DNA of 64,000 nucleotides from Branchiostoma lanceolatum (lineage: Eukaryota; Chordata; Leptocardii; Amphioxiformes; Branchiostomatidae), in contig NC_089729.1 of the NCBI RefSeq assembly GCF_035083965.1, positions 11,953,464 to 12,017,463 of the forward strand, given 5' to 3'. The position numbers and the translations under genes are program-made. The notes below the pieces were generated by a model that was not told the DNA's origin, made no database searches, and saw only the letters and a list, made by a program, of their open reading frames with translations. Shown here piece after piece: positions 12,856-24,372 of this stretch (positions within the stretch are counted from its first letter, which is position 1; every line of letters starts with the position of its first letter).

Positions 12856-13710
12856 CGAAACGTCGACTGGGTAAAACACTTGGTTGTATAAAAACAACTT
12901 TGTAGTCCATCCATTGAACTACTCCGCATCTCGCGGTCTCGCATAGCTATATCCAAATATTCAGATACAATACCAATGACATCTGCTAAAGTGTTAGTAA
13001 AATTATTTCCCTTTTTCTCCGCCTTTCTTTGCTTGTGCTGGCATAAATCTGTGTTAGCTATCCGGAGGACGTCATCCATACAATCAACTCAGCATGCCTT
13101 TATCTATTATTATATAATAGATGAATTATTACGCAATGGTTACACTCGTACAGTCCCTAGACTTGACGTATCATTGAGGTATCATTGACCATAGTCACGA
13201 GCACAACGAGGCATTGTGCTGCAAGGATTGGATTATATATTACTGTTTAAGACCAAATGACAGGGACGCCCTTTAGAAACAATGTCATAGACAGTTCACT
13301 ATGCGCTGGCTTTGTGAGCGCGCGACTGTCCTCAGACATAACTGACAAAACAAGGTTTACAGCTCAGTGCCTTCAATCAAAGAAAGGAGGTAAAACAAGG
13401 ACAATGCTTTGTTTGTATTTTATCTCACTAAGGAATAATGGATTGATGTAGCTAAATTGTGTACAAAAGATATCTGCTATCAAGTCAGTACATCTTAAAT
13501 TACCTGAGTGCTACGCGTAGCAATATCAAGGCGAAGTCTGATTTTCATGGTGTTGCATCGTGAGGTGTTTTGGAGTTTATGTTTTATGATTATCATTTAC
13601 CTATAAGCAGTACAATGGACGGACAAGGGACCATCTCATAGATTTTCTTTAGGCCTGAGGTAAACACGAAGGATCTTACGGTTGCTTGATGAGCAAAGTC
13701 ACGGAGCAAG

Positions 13711-14907
13711 ATGCCTCCCATCGGCTACAGACATCGCGAAGCCATCCCGAAAACCGGCCGGAAACGGAACACCGGACGCCGGAAGACCAAGAACAGCGCC
13801 CGGAAACGTTCCCGCTCTCAAAGCAAAGACAAGACACAGGGCAGCAAGCGCCAGCGTACGTTCGTCAAGCACAAGCCCTCGTGTCGCCATCACGGGAAAA
13901 ACAACACGGGAACAGGGCGTAACAAAATCAGTCTTGAAGCCAACGTTCAAGACATCCAGCAGTACCTGCACCTTCAAGAAAGGAGTAAAATTAAAAAGGG
14001 TTGTTGTCGACGTCGTGCCGAGGGTTCTGATGGACGACACGGGCACTGTCCGGGCTGTAGGAGCAGCAAACGACGGAAATCACAAGTGGATCTTCAGGAA
14101 GACAATGACATGGACGGTGAGGAGGTTACTAAAGACGGTGATCATGATGTTAGGAGTCAGAGGGAGCCATATAACACCACAGCGGACGAGAGAGGGTTAC
14201 AAGACGGTAAGAAAGAGGACATGATCGTTTTAATTGGAGAAGATAACAATGTCGCACGTTCTGAGAAAGACAGCGAAGAAGAGAGCCCGTTTCGCAAACC
14301 TTCCTTAAAACATGAAACCTGCGGTAACGCCGGAAAGCTGCAGTGCAGTCGCCAGGGGCCGCTGATCTGCGGTACCATCCTCCTCATCCCCAGCATCCTC
14401 ATGACCCTCCTGGCCTTCACCCTGTACGGACACCCCATCGTGCCACTGTACATCCTGGGGCCGGTCCTCGTCTCTCTCTGCTTCCTCATGATTGTAGTCG
14501 GCGCCACACATCAGATCATTTCAACCATACGACAACTAAAACAACAACAACAGCGACGACGCGCTTCTAACGACGAAGTTAAAGCATTCTTCCGTATAGA
14601 AGAAATGTCCACAGGCAACAACCCGGAGGAGGTCCTTATCCTAGAAGATCTCGTAACAGAGGATAAAGAGCCTAGTATAATCACGGACGACGTTGTCGTA
14701 GCTCCAGAAGAAGTAGACTCATCAGAAGACGACGATTCTGATTCAAGCACGGAAGACGATGCCGTACAGGTACCGCTGGTTGTTGAGGCATTAACGTCGA
14801 GTCCGAGCACAGAGAGCACCGTAAGTGGGGAAGAAATTTGCTTTATTGACGAGACAGAAAGAAGCGATTCGCCTTCGTCCTCGGAAGCAGAGTATACAGA
14901 CAGGTAG
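13711..14907 (+). CDS. Intronless two-pass membrane protein with basic head and acidic tail
   Basis: 398 residues from ATG 13711 to TAG. Residues 1-120 are very basic (repeated KR, RRK and SKRRK runs) and look like a nuclear-localisation or RNA-binding type low-complexity head. Residues 120-205 are mixed and acidic. Two membrane helices follow at about 216-235 (ICGTILLIPSILMTLLAF) and 241-265 (YILGPVLVSLCFLMIVVG), joined by a very short loop, so both ends face the same side. After a QQQQ/RRR juxtamembrane patch, the tail (about 290-398) is Asp/Glu/Ser-rich with likely casein-kinase-2 type sites. The last codons read GAC AGG TAG, so AG|GTAGAA is a potential phase-2 donor, as in the cluster at 39-56 kb. 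The hairpin layout resembles that cluster. No family is recognised. Confidence 0.75.
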   Translation: MPPIGYRHREAIPKTGRKRNTGRRKTKNSARKRSRSQSKDKTQGSKRQRTFVKHKPSCRHHGKNNTGTGRNKISLEANVQDIQQYLHLQERSKIKKGCCRRRAEGSDGRHGHCPGCRSSKRRKSQVDLQEDNDMDGEEVTKDGDHDVRSQREPYNTTADERGLQDGKKEDMIVLIGEDNNVARSEKDSEEESPFRKPSLKHETCGNAGKLQCSRQGPLICGTILLIPSILMTLLAFTLYGHPIVPLYILGPVLVSLCFLMIVVGATHQIISTIRQLKQQQQRRRASNDEVKAFFRIEEMSTGNNPEEVLILEDLVTEDKEPSIITDDVVVAPEEVDSSEDDDSDSSTEDDAVQVPLVVEALTSSPSTESTVSGEEICFIDETERSDSPSSSEAEYTDR

Positions 14908-14913
14908 AATAAA
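14908..14913 (+). terminator. Poly(A) signal AATAAA directly after the stop
   Basis: AATAAA begins at the base after the TAG of the 398-residue gene. Its closeness to the stop suggests a very short 3' untranslated region, or use of a later signal. Confidence 0.35.
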
Positions 14914-15032
14914 CAAGGACATGAAAAAACATCATGAAAGACGGCGACGCTTAAAAAAGTAAACTTACTACGGGGAACACAAACAACAACAACAAAAAAT
15001 GAGAGTTTGATTTCGTCGGTTGACCATTTATT

Positions 15033-18000
15033 CTAGTTGGGGCAGATGTGAGACAGTAGCATGTTGAGTTGGCTGTCTATCATTATTCTTCCCGGGTGGA
15101 TACGGTCCGGTTCCCACTGACACACGCTCATGTCCCACGTGTCCAAGACAACCACGTTCTTTTCCTTATTGAATGTTCTCCTTATTTCTTGGGTTATTTG
15201 ATACCCCAGCCAGTCGCTTCCTAGCATGTAGAACTGTAATTTGGACTCTTTGTGTTCTCGCGTTGTTCCAGTTCTCAGGAACACCCGTGTGCCCGGACTG
15301 CGCCGAAGAAGACGACATATGGCGCTCTGTATGGCGAAGAGTCGAGCTCGAAACATCTCTAGAGGCTCTGCAGTGAAATGAGCCCACAAGCCCAGAACTA
15401 TCAGAGTGTTTGGGCCACCACGAATTGAGTCCAGCGAGTCAGTAACATAACGAATTTGCCGAAATTTCAGCACTGTCGCTACCTGTATGGGAAAGCCATG
15501 AAATCGGTAATAGGCGGCGATCTTCCAGTGCTTGTTTACACCTGTTGCCGGTCCTATAACGATGAAAAGTGATGTGTTAGATTTCCCATTGGGAGGGGGG
15601 GGAGCTAAAGAAACACATTCAAAAATACAACCTGCAAATGAAAACCAACCAAACATGCAAGGGTATAGCATTTTTATCTCCATGAAAAAAGGCTTTTTCA
15701 TGGAGATACTGTTTTGCTTGCGTTTGGTGTTTGTGTGTATGTATGTGTCACCGGACGCTTAAAGTCACCATAACTGTAGAACCTGTACATGGATTGTAAT
15801 GATTTTTGGTATGTGGGTGGGTGTTAAAAGGAGGAAGGTCAAGGTCGATTTGGGGCCCCCTGGCATGTGTGACTGGAACTGCAATGGCGTATTTGTTAAA
15901 ATCTTCAATGTAGAAGAACTGAAGAGTGGATCGACAGATCGTCATGTTCTTTGGTACACAGGTAGTTTAGACCAAGTTGTACACACTTAAGTACAAACTA
16001 TGCAAATGAGACCGAATTTGCATAAGTAAGGAGGTTAATCGTTTGCATGGGTGTCGTCGGATGCTTAAAGTCAGCATAACTGTAGAACGTGTAGATGGAT
16101 TGTAATGATATTTGGTATGTGGGTATGCGCTGGGAGGAGAATGGTCAAGGTCGATTTCGGGCCCCCTGGTTTGTGTCCCTGGAACTGCAATGGCCTATTT
16201 GTAAAATGTTCTAAAGGGGTATAACTGAAGAGAGGAACAACAGATTTTCATGTTATTTGGTACGCAGGTAGGTTGGACAGAGATGTACACACTGAAGTGC
16301 AAATCATGCGAAGTTAGTGTGTTTGCGTGTGTGTGCGCGTGTGTGTATGTTTGTGTCACCGTGTGTGTATGTATGTGTCACCGGACGCTTAAAATCAGCA
16401 TAACTGAAGAACGTGTGGATGGATTGAAATGATATTTGGTATGTGGGTAGGTGCTGGGAGGAGAAAGGTCAAGGTCGATTTTGGGCCCCCTGGTATGTGT
16501 CACTGGAACTGCAATGGCGTGTTTGTAAATATTTTGCAAGGAGAATAACTGAAGAAAGGAGCGACAGATTTTCATGTTATTTGATATGCAGGTAGGTTGG
16601 ACAGAGCTGTACAAACTGAAGTGCTAATTATGCAAATTCATACTGAATTTGCATAAGTAATGAGGAATATCTACTCTATTGTGGGCTTTGAGGTCGCACC
16701 ATCTGTTGGTCTCTTATCTAGGTCAGTAGCTATTTATAGCCACTTCTCCCCTTGCCTGACCAGTGTGGGTCATACCATTGAGCGATATAGAATGGAGGGA
16801 ACTGGTTTAATAAAAAAAACAAAGTTTCACGGAGATTTTGGGTCCTAAGACTCTTGTTTCACATGTATTGCTTATATATACGTCGAATAGAATTGCGGAA
16901 AAACAGGACACCGGTCAAACATAAGCTCACAAGTCCTGTTTAAGATGAAAGTAATGATACGGTGATAACCTGTTTTTAGATTATCCTTCTTTCTTGATAA
17001 ATGCATTTGGACAGGTTTTGTCGTATTTGTTTTTTTTTTTTCTTCTCTTTATTGGTTTTCCAAAGTAAATTACTAACAGAATATTGACATACATGCGGGT
17101 CACAACAAAAACCAAATAAAACCGGGACAGTGTGTACATGTGCAGTACACATACACTTACAGAAAATCATAGCCCTCCTTAAACATTGATTGTGATTCGT
17201 CTCCAAACATTATTGTTAAAGTATGATTACATATCATTGTTTCCTTACATCTATATCATTTTTTTCCAAAGTACTTTATTTCAATATACAATTCATAAAA
17301 TGTACAAAATGTATATACAATATATTACACGATGGTTAGGTATATCATCTATATCATTACATATAATGGTATTAGACAGTAATATATCATAGTATTGATA
17401 GTATAATGTCGTATTTGTTAGGAAAATTTCGACGCTAACGAAACAAAAATCATATTGTTAACGTACAAAACAATTGTACAATCGGGATGTATTTTAGGAT
17501 TGATATACTTTAGCTAGATGCAAAATGCAACTTCCGAAAACGAAAAAAAAGTCTGACCTGCACGACTGTCTCCATGACTACGCAGTGGTACAAGTTTCCC
17601 CAACCGGAGGTACCACTGTCGGAGGGTCGAATCTCCCTGCAGATAAACTTCCTTCTTGGCAAGACACCTTTGGACGTCCTTCCTTCCAAACAGCCTCACT
17701 CTACATACCGAGGATTTCCAGACATTTCTGGACCAGTAGCCTTGGCTTAAGACGTCAGGTGTGTTTACAGAGCACTTGAGAAGACGGTGAACAGAAGACT
17801 GCCCTGATGGCTTGACACGTATGAGTCTTGGAACGTCTTGTTTCAGCTCTTCCTCTAAGAAGGGACTGTGGTATGAAAAGTGTAATGTTGACATGTAGAC
17901 ATATAGATCTAGTTGGAAACAAAGAATCTTGAATAAAACTTCAATTTTAGAAAGGTTAAAGACATTCAATATGCCCTATTTTGATGTATTTACTACTCAG

Positions 18001-20441
18001 ATGAGAGCCATTGTTATCTTCATACTTAGAATGTTATAATACTAAAGATTTAAGCCAAGATAAGAACGACATCGTGAATGATACCTTTCGAAGAGTTTCC
18101 TTTCAGTCTGAGACACGAGACTTGGGACCTGATCATAGGTCTTATTCCCATCCCACCAGCACTTGGAGATACTCGAGCAAGAGATTGGGGAGGGTGGTCG
18201 TTTACAAAACCAGCGTCCGTTCTCGTCACCTCTGGAAAAATCACATAGTTGGTGAGGTAGTAGGCTTGCTGGTTTGGAGCTAAAGCACCGGCGCCTCACG
18301 ATGATCTTTGCCTCGGCGTCAACGAAGGAGCAGAAGAAGATTCTCTTGTTTGGGACCGCTCGCACGCGCTGCAGTACCTTCACTGCTTCGCTAGGGTGGA
18401 CAAGTTGGATCGACGCCTAAAATTAAGCACACAAAAATGGCAATTAAGATTACAAATACAGGTAATGAGATGCTCAATACAAAAGTTACTTAAGCAACTG
18501 GATATAAGTTTTGTAAAAGGTCAATCTTATCCAGTTCCTTGAGAAACTTTTCTTTTGAGGATCATACAAATGGGTAATTACTACACAGAAAAGCGGACAA
18601 TAAGCAGGGTCATGGTTTGAAGTGCGCATGCAAAATTTGATGCACTGTGGCTAATTTGTCAAAGTTCAAGGCCCCTTACAATACATAAAGAACGGCCAGG
18701 GGCCTTCAACTTTGACATACAGCGCGCAATGTATCGCTCTGCGCATGCGCTATTCATATCGTAAACTAGCTCATACTTACGTCCTAGCCACATGAGTGAA
18801 AATATCATAGCCGCATGTATCAAAACCATTTGTTGATTTTCTCGCATCTTAACTCACCTTAACGCCCCCTGCCCAGTACAGCGAGAACTGCACCGTGTAG
18901 GTGCCGTTGCCATGGTCGATCACGTGCCCAGCGCTGCTCGCCTCCCTGGGCCGCACACTGACGAGCTTGGCGCGGAAGAAATCTCCTCCGTACGTCTTGG
19001 GCCTTCCTCTGGCGTCCCTCGCCACTATGACGGCAGTAAGGACGTCTCCTTGTCGGTACTCCCGCTCTGGGTTGATCACGACAAACTGTGTGTAGTTTGG
19101 GTCCGTGACTTGCTTCATCAGGCGAATCCGCTTTTGTGTCGGAGGACTCGGTTGATCGGTAAAGTAGACTCGTTCCAAACTCTGCGTGAAACGGGTTGAA
19201 ATGCAATGCATATTACTGGCATACAGTCGACTGGACGTATAAAAGAACCGAAGACATTTGTAAAGAAAGGTGACCCAGTATGCTTGGCTAGATATACGGT
19301 GTCTTATAAGCCCGCATGGGCTTGGCGCAAAATGGCGTAAAACACGGTAATAAAGTTTTCATTCATTCATTCATTCATTCATTCATTCATTTCTTTCCTT
19401 CCCTTTCTTTATTCCTCCGTGTTAGGAGAGCCACATTAACGAAATACATGAATATGCACTTATAAGGTGTTACAATATGAAATAACTTTCCGCACATAAA
19501 CACAAGATTCAATAAAAAACATTTGACAACATTAATCGTTGGGATCGATTTCCATCAGTCGTGTACTGGTTATTGCACGGTGAATCACTCAACATTGAAA
19601 GTTTTCAGTTGTGCGCATTAGCACTGAATCATTATATTCTTACAGGGATCATCAGTGTCCTGCATACGTTGTACTGAGACTTAAAGTGTCCATGAGTCAT
19701 CAATGTCACTTTCATCTTGTATGTTGGTACACCCCTACTGCTACACTGGTACTTTAAGAGTAGAGTCGGTACGGAGCAAACTGTCCTTCGTCTTCATTCA
19801 TCCATTCATTCATTCATTCATTCATTCATTATACGAGCCGTAGTGAAGCCACCTTGCACTACTAGTTTTCGAGAGAGAAAAAAATATGATTCCTTCTCAG
19901 TCTTAGACTGGACCGGAAAAAAAGAAAAGGATATGTCTGCTAAAATAAAGCAATATGTTGAATATTCGTCCTTCCTGTTAAGTATGCTGGGTTCTTTAAG
20001 TGCGGCTCTGCTGAGATCCAGGACTGAGAAGGTCTCCTAAAAACTACTGCAAGCCTTTTCAGTAACAGCCATGCCGAAAATATTTATCTATCAATCTTGC
20101 GTACACACGGGGAGTCCCTTCCGTCGTGTAGGTCTGATTTCAATGGAGCTCATAACAAGAAAACGTAATACAACCTTAGGTCATACATGATGCAAAATAA
20201 TATGAAAATTCAATTATACAAACAGACCATAAAAAGCAAAGGAATTATGATAATGGTAAATCACAAATGAATAACAAGTGGTAAGGATTCAAACTCTCGA
20301 CCTCCAGTCCAAGAGGTGGACTCGCTAACCACTAAACCAGTCATGGTAAGACATAAGAAACAGTGAAAACGTTACCATGATTGACATCAGCACCCCAAAA
20401 GTGAGCGTTCCCAACACCGCCGCCATTCGGGGAGATCGCAT
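15033..20441 (-). CDS. NXPE family protein A (neurexophilin and PC-esterase domain-like)
   Basis: Five exons read on the minus strand: 20441-20376, 19181-18858, 18416-18085, 17865-17558, 15553-15033. Phases 0,0,2,1 match and the sum is 517 codons including the stop (516 residues). Exon 1 codes a short N-terminal hydrophobic anchor (MRSPRMAAVLGTLTFGVL). Exon 2 has the neurexophilin-like beta domain ([20 protein letters not shown], then [11 protein letters not shown]). Exon 3 has the Cys-rich link (QLCDFSR, RWFCKRP). Exon 4 has GYWSRNVW and the esterase block I GDS (VYLQGDSTLRQW). Exon 5 has [30 protein letters not shown] and DRIH, the DxxH expected of PC-esterases, ending SHICPN. NXPE proteins are predicted secretory-pathway or Golgi type II proteins; substrate unknown. 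Exon 1 is the least certain part. Confidence 0.8.
15735..16665 (+). repeat. Three tandem copies of a 300-bp unit inside NXPE A intron 4
   Basis: Units begin with GTGTCACCGGACGCTTAAA, continue with ATAACTGTAGAACGTGTA, GGATTGTAATGATATTTGG, AAGGTCAAGGTCGATTT, GGGCCCCCTGG, GGAACTGCAATGGC and end at AATTTGCATAAGTAA. Starts lie near 15,745, 16,045 and 16,375. The copies differ by scattered substitutions. A TG-rich run joins copies 2 and 3. Short open frames on both strands are a by-product. Confidence 0.85.
18655..18720. repeat. Short inverted repeat in NXPE A intron 2
   Basis: GTCAAAGTTCAAGGCCCCTT at the left and AGGGGCCTTCAACTTTGAC at the right are near-perfect inverted copies separated by about 20 bases. 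It would fold as a strong hairpin in either strand's transcript. Likely a small fold-back element. Confidence 0.6.
19357..19392. repeat. ATTC microsatellite after a TAATAAAG tail
   Basis: (CATT)n follows GGTAATAAAGTTTT. A second (CATT)n lies at about 19,796-19,830, and a short one after GCAATAAAGG near 25,880. AATAAA plus CATTCATT is a common 3' end of retroposons, so these may mark truncated retroelement tails on the + strand inside or beside the NXPE introns. Confidence 0.55.
20270..20350 (-). repeat. tRNA-like segment (SINE head)
   Basis: On the minus strand, TGGTTTAGTGG matches RNA polymerase III box A and GAGTTTGAATCC matches box B, 30-40 bases apart, with a tRNA-like anticodon-arm region between. 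No acceptor stem pairs well, so this looks like a SINE head rather than a working tRNA gene. It lies just inside NXPE A intron 1. Confidence 0.45.
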
Positions 20442-21179
20442 TACTGTCAACAAAAGCATAGAACAGGAGGATAATACTACCGTTACTGGGAGTCAAGCAA
20501 GGCACTATGGTGTTTGTTTAAGACTTACAACGCACCTTGGCAAATTGAAAAAAGGAGTCATGCTTTTGACATATATTCGTTCGACATATATTAACATTAA
20601 GTACTATTTCTATTAAGTATCGACTACATTAGTAGTAGTAACATAATGAACGCGCTAATCTAGGTCAATACATAGTCCCTGTACGTAGGGGCTGGGGATG
20701 GAATGAATTTCACTGCACTGTCTTTCCTAGCATTTTCTAAGGACAAATTCAACCTCCCTTGACTAAAGCTGACTTTGTAAATATGTTTTTACCTGAGTCA
20801 AGAGTTGAAACTCTTGGTCCCACCGGCTCAACGTCGTTTCACGTCAGGATTCGACCCCACGAAGACAGCTTAGCGGCCACAGGTACAACATTGCTTCCCG
20901 AAGGAAAAAGACGACTTACTGCATTTTCTTTCGCTCCTTTGGCCCTTATCCAGAATACCTGGATACGAACTATACAGCCCGAATCCTCAGTTATGGACAC
21001 AGATACAGATCAGACACAATCAAAAATGTCGATGCCGTGCGCACCGCTGTTTCCAGTCTACCTGTGTCCAAGGTCCTTGCTGTGTCGAACAGATCAGGTT
21101 GCACACATGCACAAACACCTGATGCTATGGTTAAGCGGGATGGCACAGTGGCTGCCCATACATGTTTCTGTCTGATTTA

Positions 21180-21560
21180 CTCTCCGTCATATGCTTAGGT
21201 CACAATTGCGCCGGTGCCCGTCGGGGATGTAGCCCCGGCCGGGCTCTGACGTCTGGGAGGCACCGGCTGTCGTGGTCACAATTAAAAGTTTCCTTCGCGC
21301 TGCCCTGCAGGGGTCCCGGGGTGCTCCGGCGGGCACTCGGTGGCATTCTTGTAAAATTTTGTCACCTTCATTGGTCGGTCTCCGGCAGGCACCCGTCAGT
21401 TGCTCTGAAGGTGCCTTGTAGTGACCCCTGTGGGGTCCGACAGGGTACCGCGTGCTTATCACATCCAGGTGGGGCAGTTGTAGGGTCCCTGCCGATTCCC
21501 CCGCGAACGACGGTCGGGCATCAGGCAGGCTCCTGGTGGGCACTCGTCATATCTCGAGGG
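21180..21560 (+). repeat. GC-rich dispersed repeat, copy 1
   Basis: Begins ATGCTTAGGTCACAATTGCG, then CCGGTGCCCGTCGGGGATGT and CCCGGCCGGG. The same terminal words are found, inverted, in 30,045-30,600. Open frames over it are non-coding. It ends before the LINE remnant. Confidence 0.65.
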
Positions 21561-21710
21561 GTATATAAAATTGCACTGGAGATTCTCGAAGTTATCGCTT
21601 TAGCTATGCTCACCTGATCTGTAACGTCACACGAAGTCACACGGTCTTACGAAGTATACACATTGAACTGGAGAGTCTTTCCCTGCTATAAGTAAACAAT
21701 TGGTGTTAGT

Positions 21711-22490
21711 GTGAAAATCAAATACATCATCCCTCAAAAGACTCTCACAACTATATGCAATAGCCTTATATACCCGCATTTGACTTACTGTAACATTATT
21801 ATTGTTTGGGGATGCGCTTGCCGTGCAACTCTACAGCCTCTTATAACTCTCCAAACGAAATTCACAAGGATAGCACTGCTTCTGACTTTCGCTCACACAT
21901 GGCTCCTCTATTTCAAAACTTAAAGATGCTAGCTATCATCGATATCAGTACATTACAAATCAATATATTAACATTTAACTTCCTTTGTAACAATATCCCC
22001 AATATTCTTTATATTTTCCCAAACCCCAATTCACTTGTACACAACTATTATACCTTGCATATAAATCAACTGTATATTCCTCCGCACATCATTAGCACAG
22101 TTCTCCGTAAAATGCAAATATGTCACAATAAGGAACAGTCTTCCGACAAATATACAATCACCTCTTTTCTGACGTTTAAAAGTGCCCTGAAAAGCCATCA
22201 TAACCCCTGTTGTAGAGTCACATGCTCAGTTCTTATCTAATTTTAATTTGTACCATTAATTATTTGATCATCATTATCTATCGTTCTCATATTCTCTTAA
22301 TACTTTGCTATATTATCTATGATTTATAATCAAGTTTGATAAGTATAGACGAGAGGGGCCTAGTATAAGCTATATACGTTTTTCCTTCCCCCTGAACCTG
22401 TTTTCACTTATTGTTTATCATATTATGTATTATAGATTTCCTTGGTGTGCAAATAAATAAACAAGCAAACAAACAAACAAACAAATTATT
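21711..22490 (+). pseudogene. 5'-truncated, frameshifted LINE reverse-transcriptase C-terminal remnant
   Basis: Two overlapping frames together give the end of a non-LTR retrotransposon ORF2. The first has SLIYPHLTYCNIIIVWG, the typical LIYPHLxYCxxVWG block. After a frameshift around 21,850-21,890 the second carries SHMAPLFQNLKMLAIIDI and LQINILTFNFLCNNIPNI, and then the weak tail block ending near 22,240. A non-coding tail runs to an A-rich end with (AAAC)n at 22,457-22,485. It is a dead 5'-truncated insertion. The exact clade (CR1, Jockey or similar) cannot be fixed from this much sequence. Confidence 0.75.
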
Positions 22491-22499
22491 ATTTGTCCC

Positions 22500-22745
22500 G
22501 GTGGATTGCCGGCAACCGGAGGGGTACCTCTCGGTGTGCTCACGGTTAGATCACGGCGTCTTTTTGTTCGCGGGGCCCGGGTAGAATTTAAGTCAGAACT
22601 AAATTTTTGTCGGGTCCCCGCCGGGCCCCAAAATGGCCCGATAGCCGCAGGGTGTCCCACGGGGCCACGTAGGGGTCACGCCCGAAAGTGCCAAGAACGG
22701 CCCGGGAACTACCCGGCAGGGCCCCTTTTTCCAATTGTGACCAAA
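22500..22745 (+). repeat. GC-rich dispersed repeat, copy 2
   Basis: The interior of the same GC-rich family as 30,045-30,300, in the opposite orientation. Shared words include GATCACGGCGTC/AGCTCACGGCGTC, ATTTAAGTCAGA/TTTTAAGTCCGA, GCCGCAGGGTGTCCCACGGG and CGCCCGAAAGT/ACACCCGAAAGT. It abuts the A-rich end of the LINE remnant. Confidence 0.65.
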
Positions 22746-22779
22746 GCAATAGTAGGAGGCTTGGATTATACCCGCGCCC

Positions 22780-22870
22780 CATTCCACTTGGACGGCGCTC
22801 TCACCGCGCTCTAGCTCACGGCGACCTAAAATTGGCCAGAGCGCCGTGAGAGCGCCGAACTCCTGAAAAA
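22780..22870. repeat. Fragment rich in GCGCTCTCACCGCG words
   Basis: TTCCACTTGGACGGCGCTCT, GGCCAGAGCGCCGTGAGAGC and TCAAGTGGAAT make an inverted repeat of roughly 90 bases. Related words (GCGCTCTCGCCGCGCTCCC, GAGAGCGCGGCGAGAG, CCAGTGGAATGAT) recur at 23,345-23,640. This is probably a MITE family whose ends read CACTGGAA. Confidence 0.45.
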
Positions 22871-22904
22871 CCTGCTCAAGTGGAATCTCTACGGCCAAAA
22901 TGTC

Positions 22905-23110
22905 AAATGTCAGCAGCTTTTTCTAAGCGACCAAAGATTTCACAGATCACTCAACGAATTCAAGAGATACAGCTTAAGAACGAATTTTTGTTACGTTTTG
23001 TGTGCTTTGTTGTCTTCTCAGTCATACCTTAACCTCTTGCATCATATTTGAATGATAAAATCAAGGGAAAAACAGATTCAATTTTGATCGCTGCACGGTT
23101 CTGTGTTGTC
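22905..23110 (+). repeat. Dispersed non-autonomous repeat, copy 3
   Basis: AGCGACCAAAGATTTCACAG, CTCAACGAATTCAAGAGAT, TGTTGTCTTCTCAGTCATAC and TGATCGCTGCACGG match the copies at 3640, 24175 and 35915 in order and orientation. Confidence 0.6.
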
Positions 23111-23344
23111 TGTCATATAAACTGTTTGCAGTAAATATATTTTATCATTCTACATTCTATGAAACACTTTTTGAACCACTGACAATAAAACTTGGAGGGA
23201 ACTTAATTTGAATGGAAGCAAGTACTTGTAGTTATTCGTCAATTTGTATTACCTATGAGCAAAACTATGATTTGACCACAAAATTCCTAGAAATTAAAGA
23301 TACACCACTTCAAGAATGAGATTTCTTTGAACTACAGATAAGAC

Positions 23345-23645
23345 CATTCAATCCTCGTAGAATGCTCGCTGCGATCCTTGAGCGCTCGCTGCGCCCTTTA
23401 ATCCCTCACTGCGGCCCATTGATCCCATCGCCATCCTCGGTGCGCTCACGGCGACGGTTTTGGACATCTTCAAAACCACCAAAACCATCGCCGAGGTGAC
23501 GGCGCGCATGGTGCGCATGGCGCTCTCGCCGCGCTCCCACGGCACTGTCGCCGCGCTCTCGGCGCTCCCACGGCGATCTGGCCAAATTGAGGTCGCCGTG
23601 AGAGCGCGGCGAGAGTGCCGTCCCAGTGGAATGATGGCCTAAAGA
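23345..23645. repeat. GCGCTC-rich repeat with internal symmetry
   Basis: Runs of GCGCTCACTGCG-like words alternate on the two strands, with many CpGs, between AT-rich flanks. Open frames in several phases result from the repeat. No gene is supported. Confidence 0.4.
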
Positions 23646-24174
23646 ATATAGTATAAACAGCCCTTATAGACACTGCTACATCACCTAAATCCGCAGGGTA
23701 ACAAATATCCGACATTTAAGAAAAACAGGGTACTTAGGGATATAAGCTAGATGCTACATCAGACTGGAACAGACTGACCTCGTCATGTGAGGATTTGAAC
23801 TACGGTGTGCCTTCGATGGTTCAAAGCGTTTTTTTTTGCGACGTAGCCGTGTGGAAGGACGTTTTGTCGCGATATTTTTGTGTGTGTGCTTGACATATTT
23901 ATATCTTAAGCACTCTCTTTGATCCGAGAAAGGAACAATGGTTGCTTTATAAAGGTAATTAGCGGGAAGATCATTTGGAGGAGTATTCTCACGGAAAGCG
24001 GTTACGCCACAACACAAATACCACCGGTCTCAACGTCACTATTTTTGTCAACAAGACTAGGAACGAAATAAAACATGTATGGCACCAGTTACAAAGGTGA
24101 TCAATCAAATCGGCATGTAACAAAAGGAAATGATGGTTTATTGTTTTGCCAGATTGATGCCCCCCCCCCTCGCA

Positions 24175-24345
24175 TTGGCAAAGTACTCAACGAATTTCAT
24201 TGACAAAAAACGAATCTTACCATGTGTTTTGCTGTCTTTTTGGTCATACTTCTACGTTTTAATGATATTCCCATTATAAAGTAAAGGGTAACACAAATCC
24301 AGTTTAGGACGCAGCGACGCCGCCAGCGTGCCGCGGGTCCAGTGA
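24175..24345 (+). repeat. Dispersed non-autonomous repeat, copy 4
   Basis: Contains CTCAACGAATTTCATTGACA, TTGCTGTCTTTTTGGTCATA, AAAGGGTAACACAAATCCAG and an end rich in CAGCGACGCCGCCAGCG. It sits just 3' of the stop codon of NXPE B. Confidence 0.6.
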
Positions 24346-24372
24346 GAGGGGGGCTTTAACGTTTGACTTTGT

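Noticed and set aside
18912..19199. Plus-strand frame opposite NXPE A exon 2 (and its equivalents at 26,990 and 33,233)
   Set aside because: It is the complement of the conserved exon. The minus-strand reading has domain and splice support.
20270..20350. Functional tRNA gene
   Set aside because: Boxes A and B are recognisable but the acceptor stem does not pair, so a SINE head is more likely.
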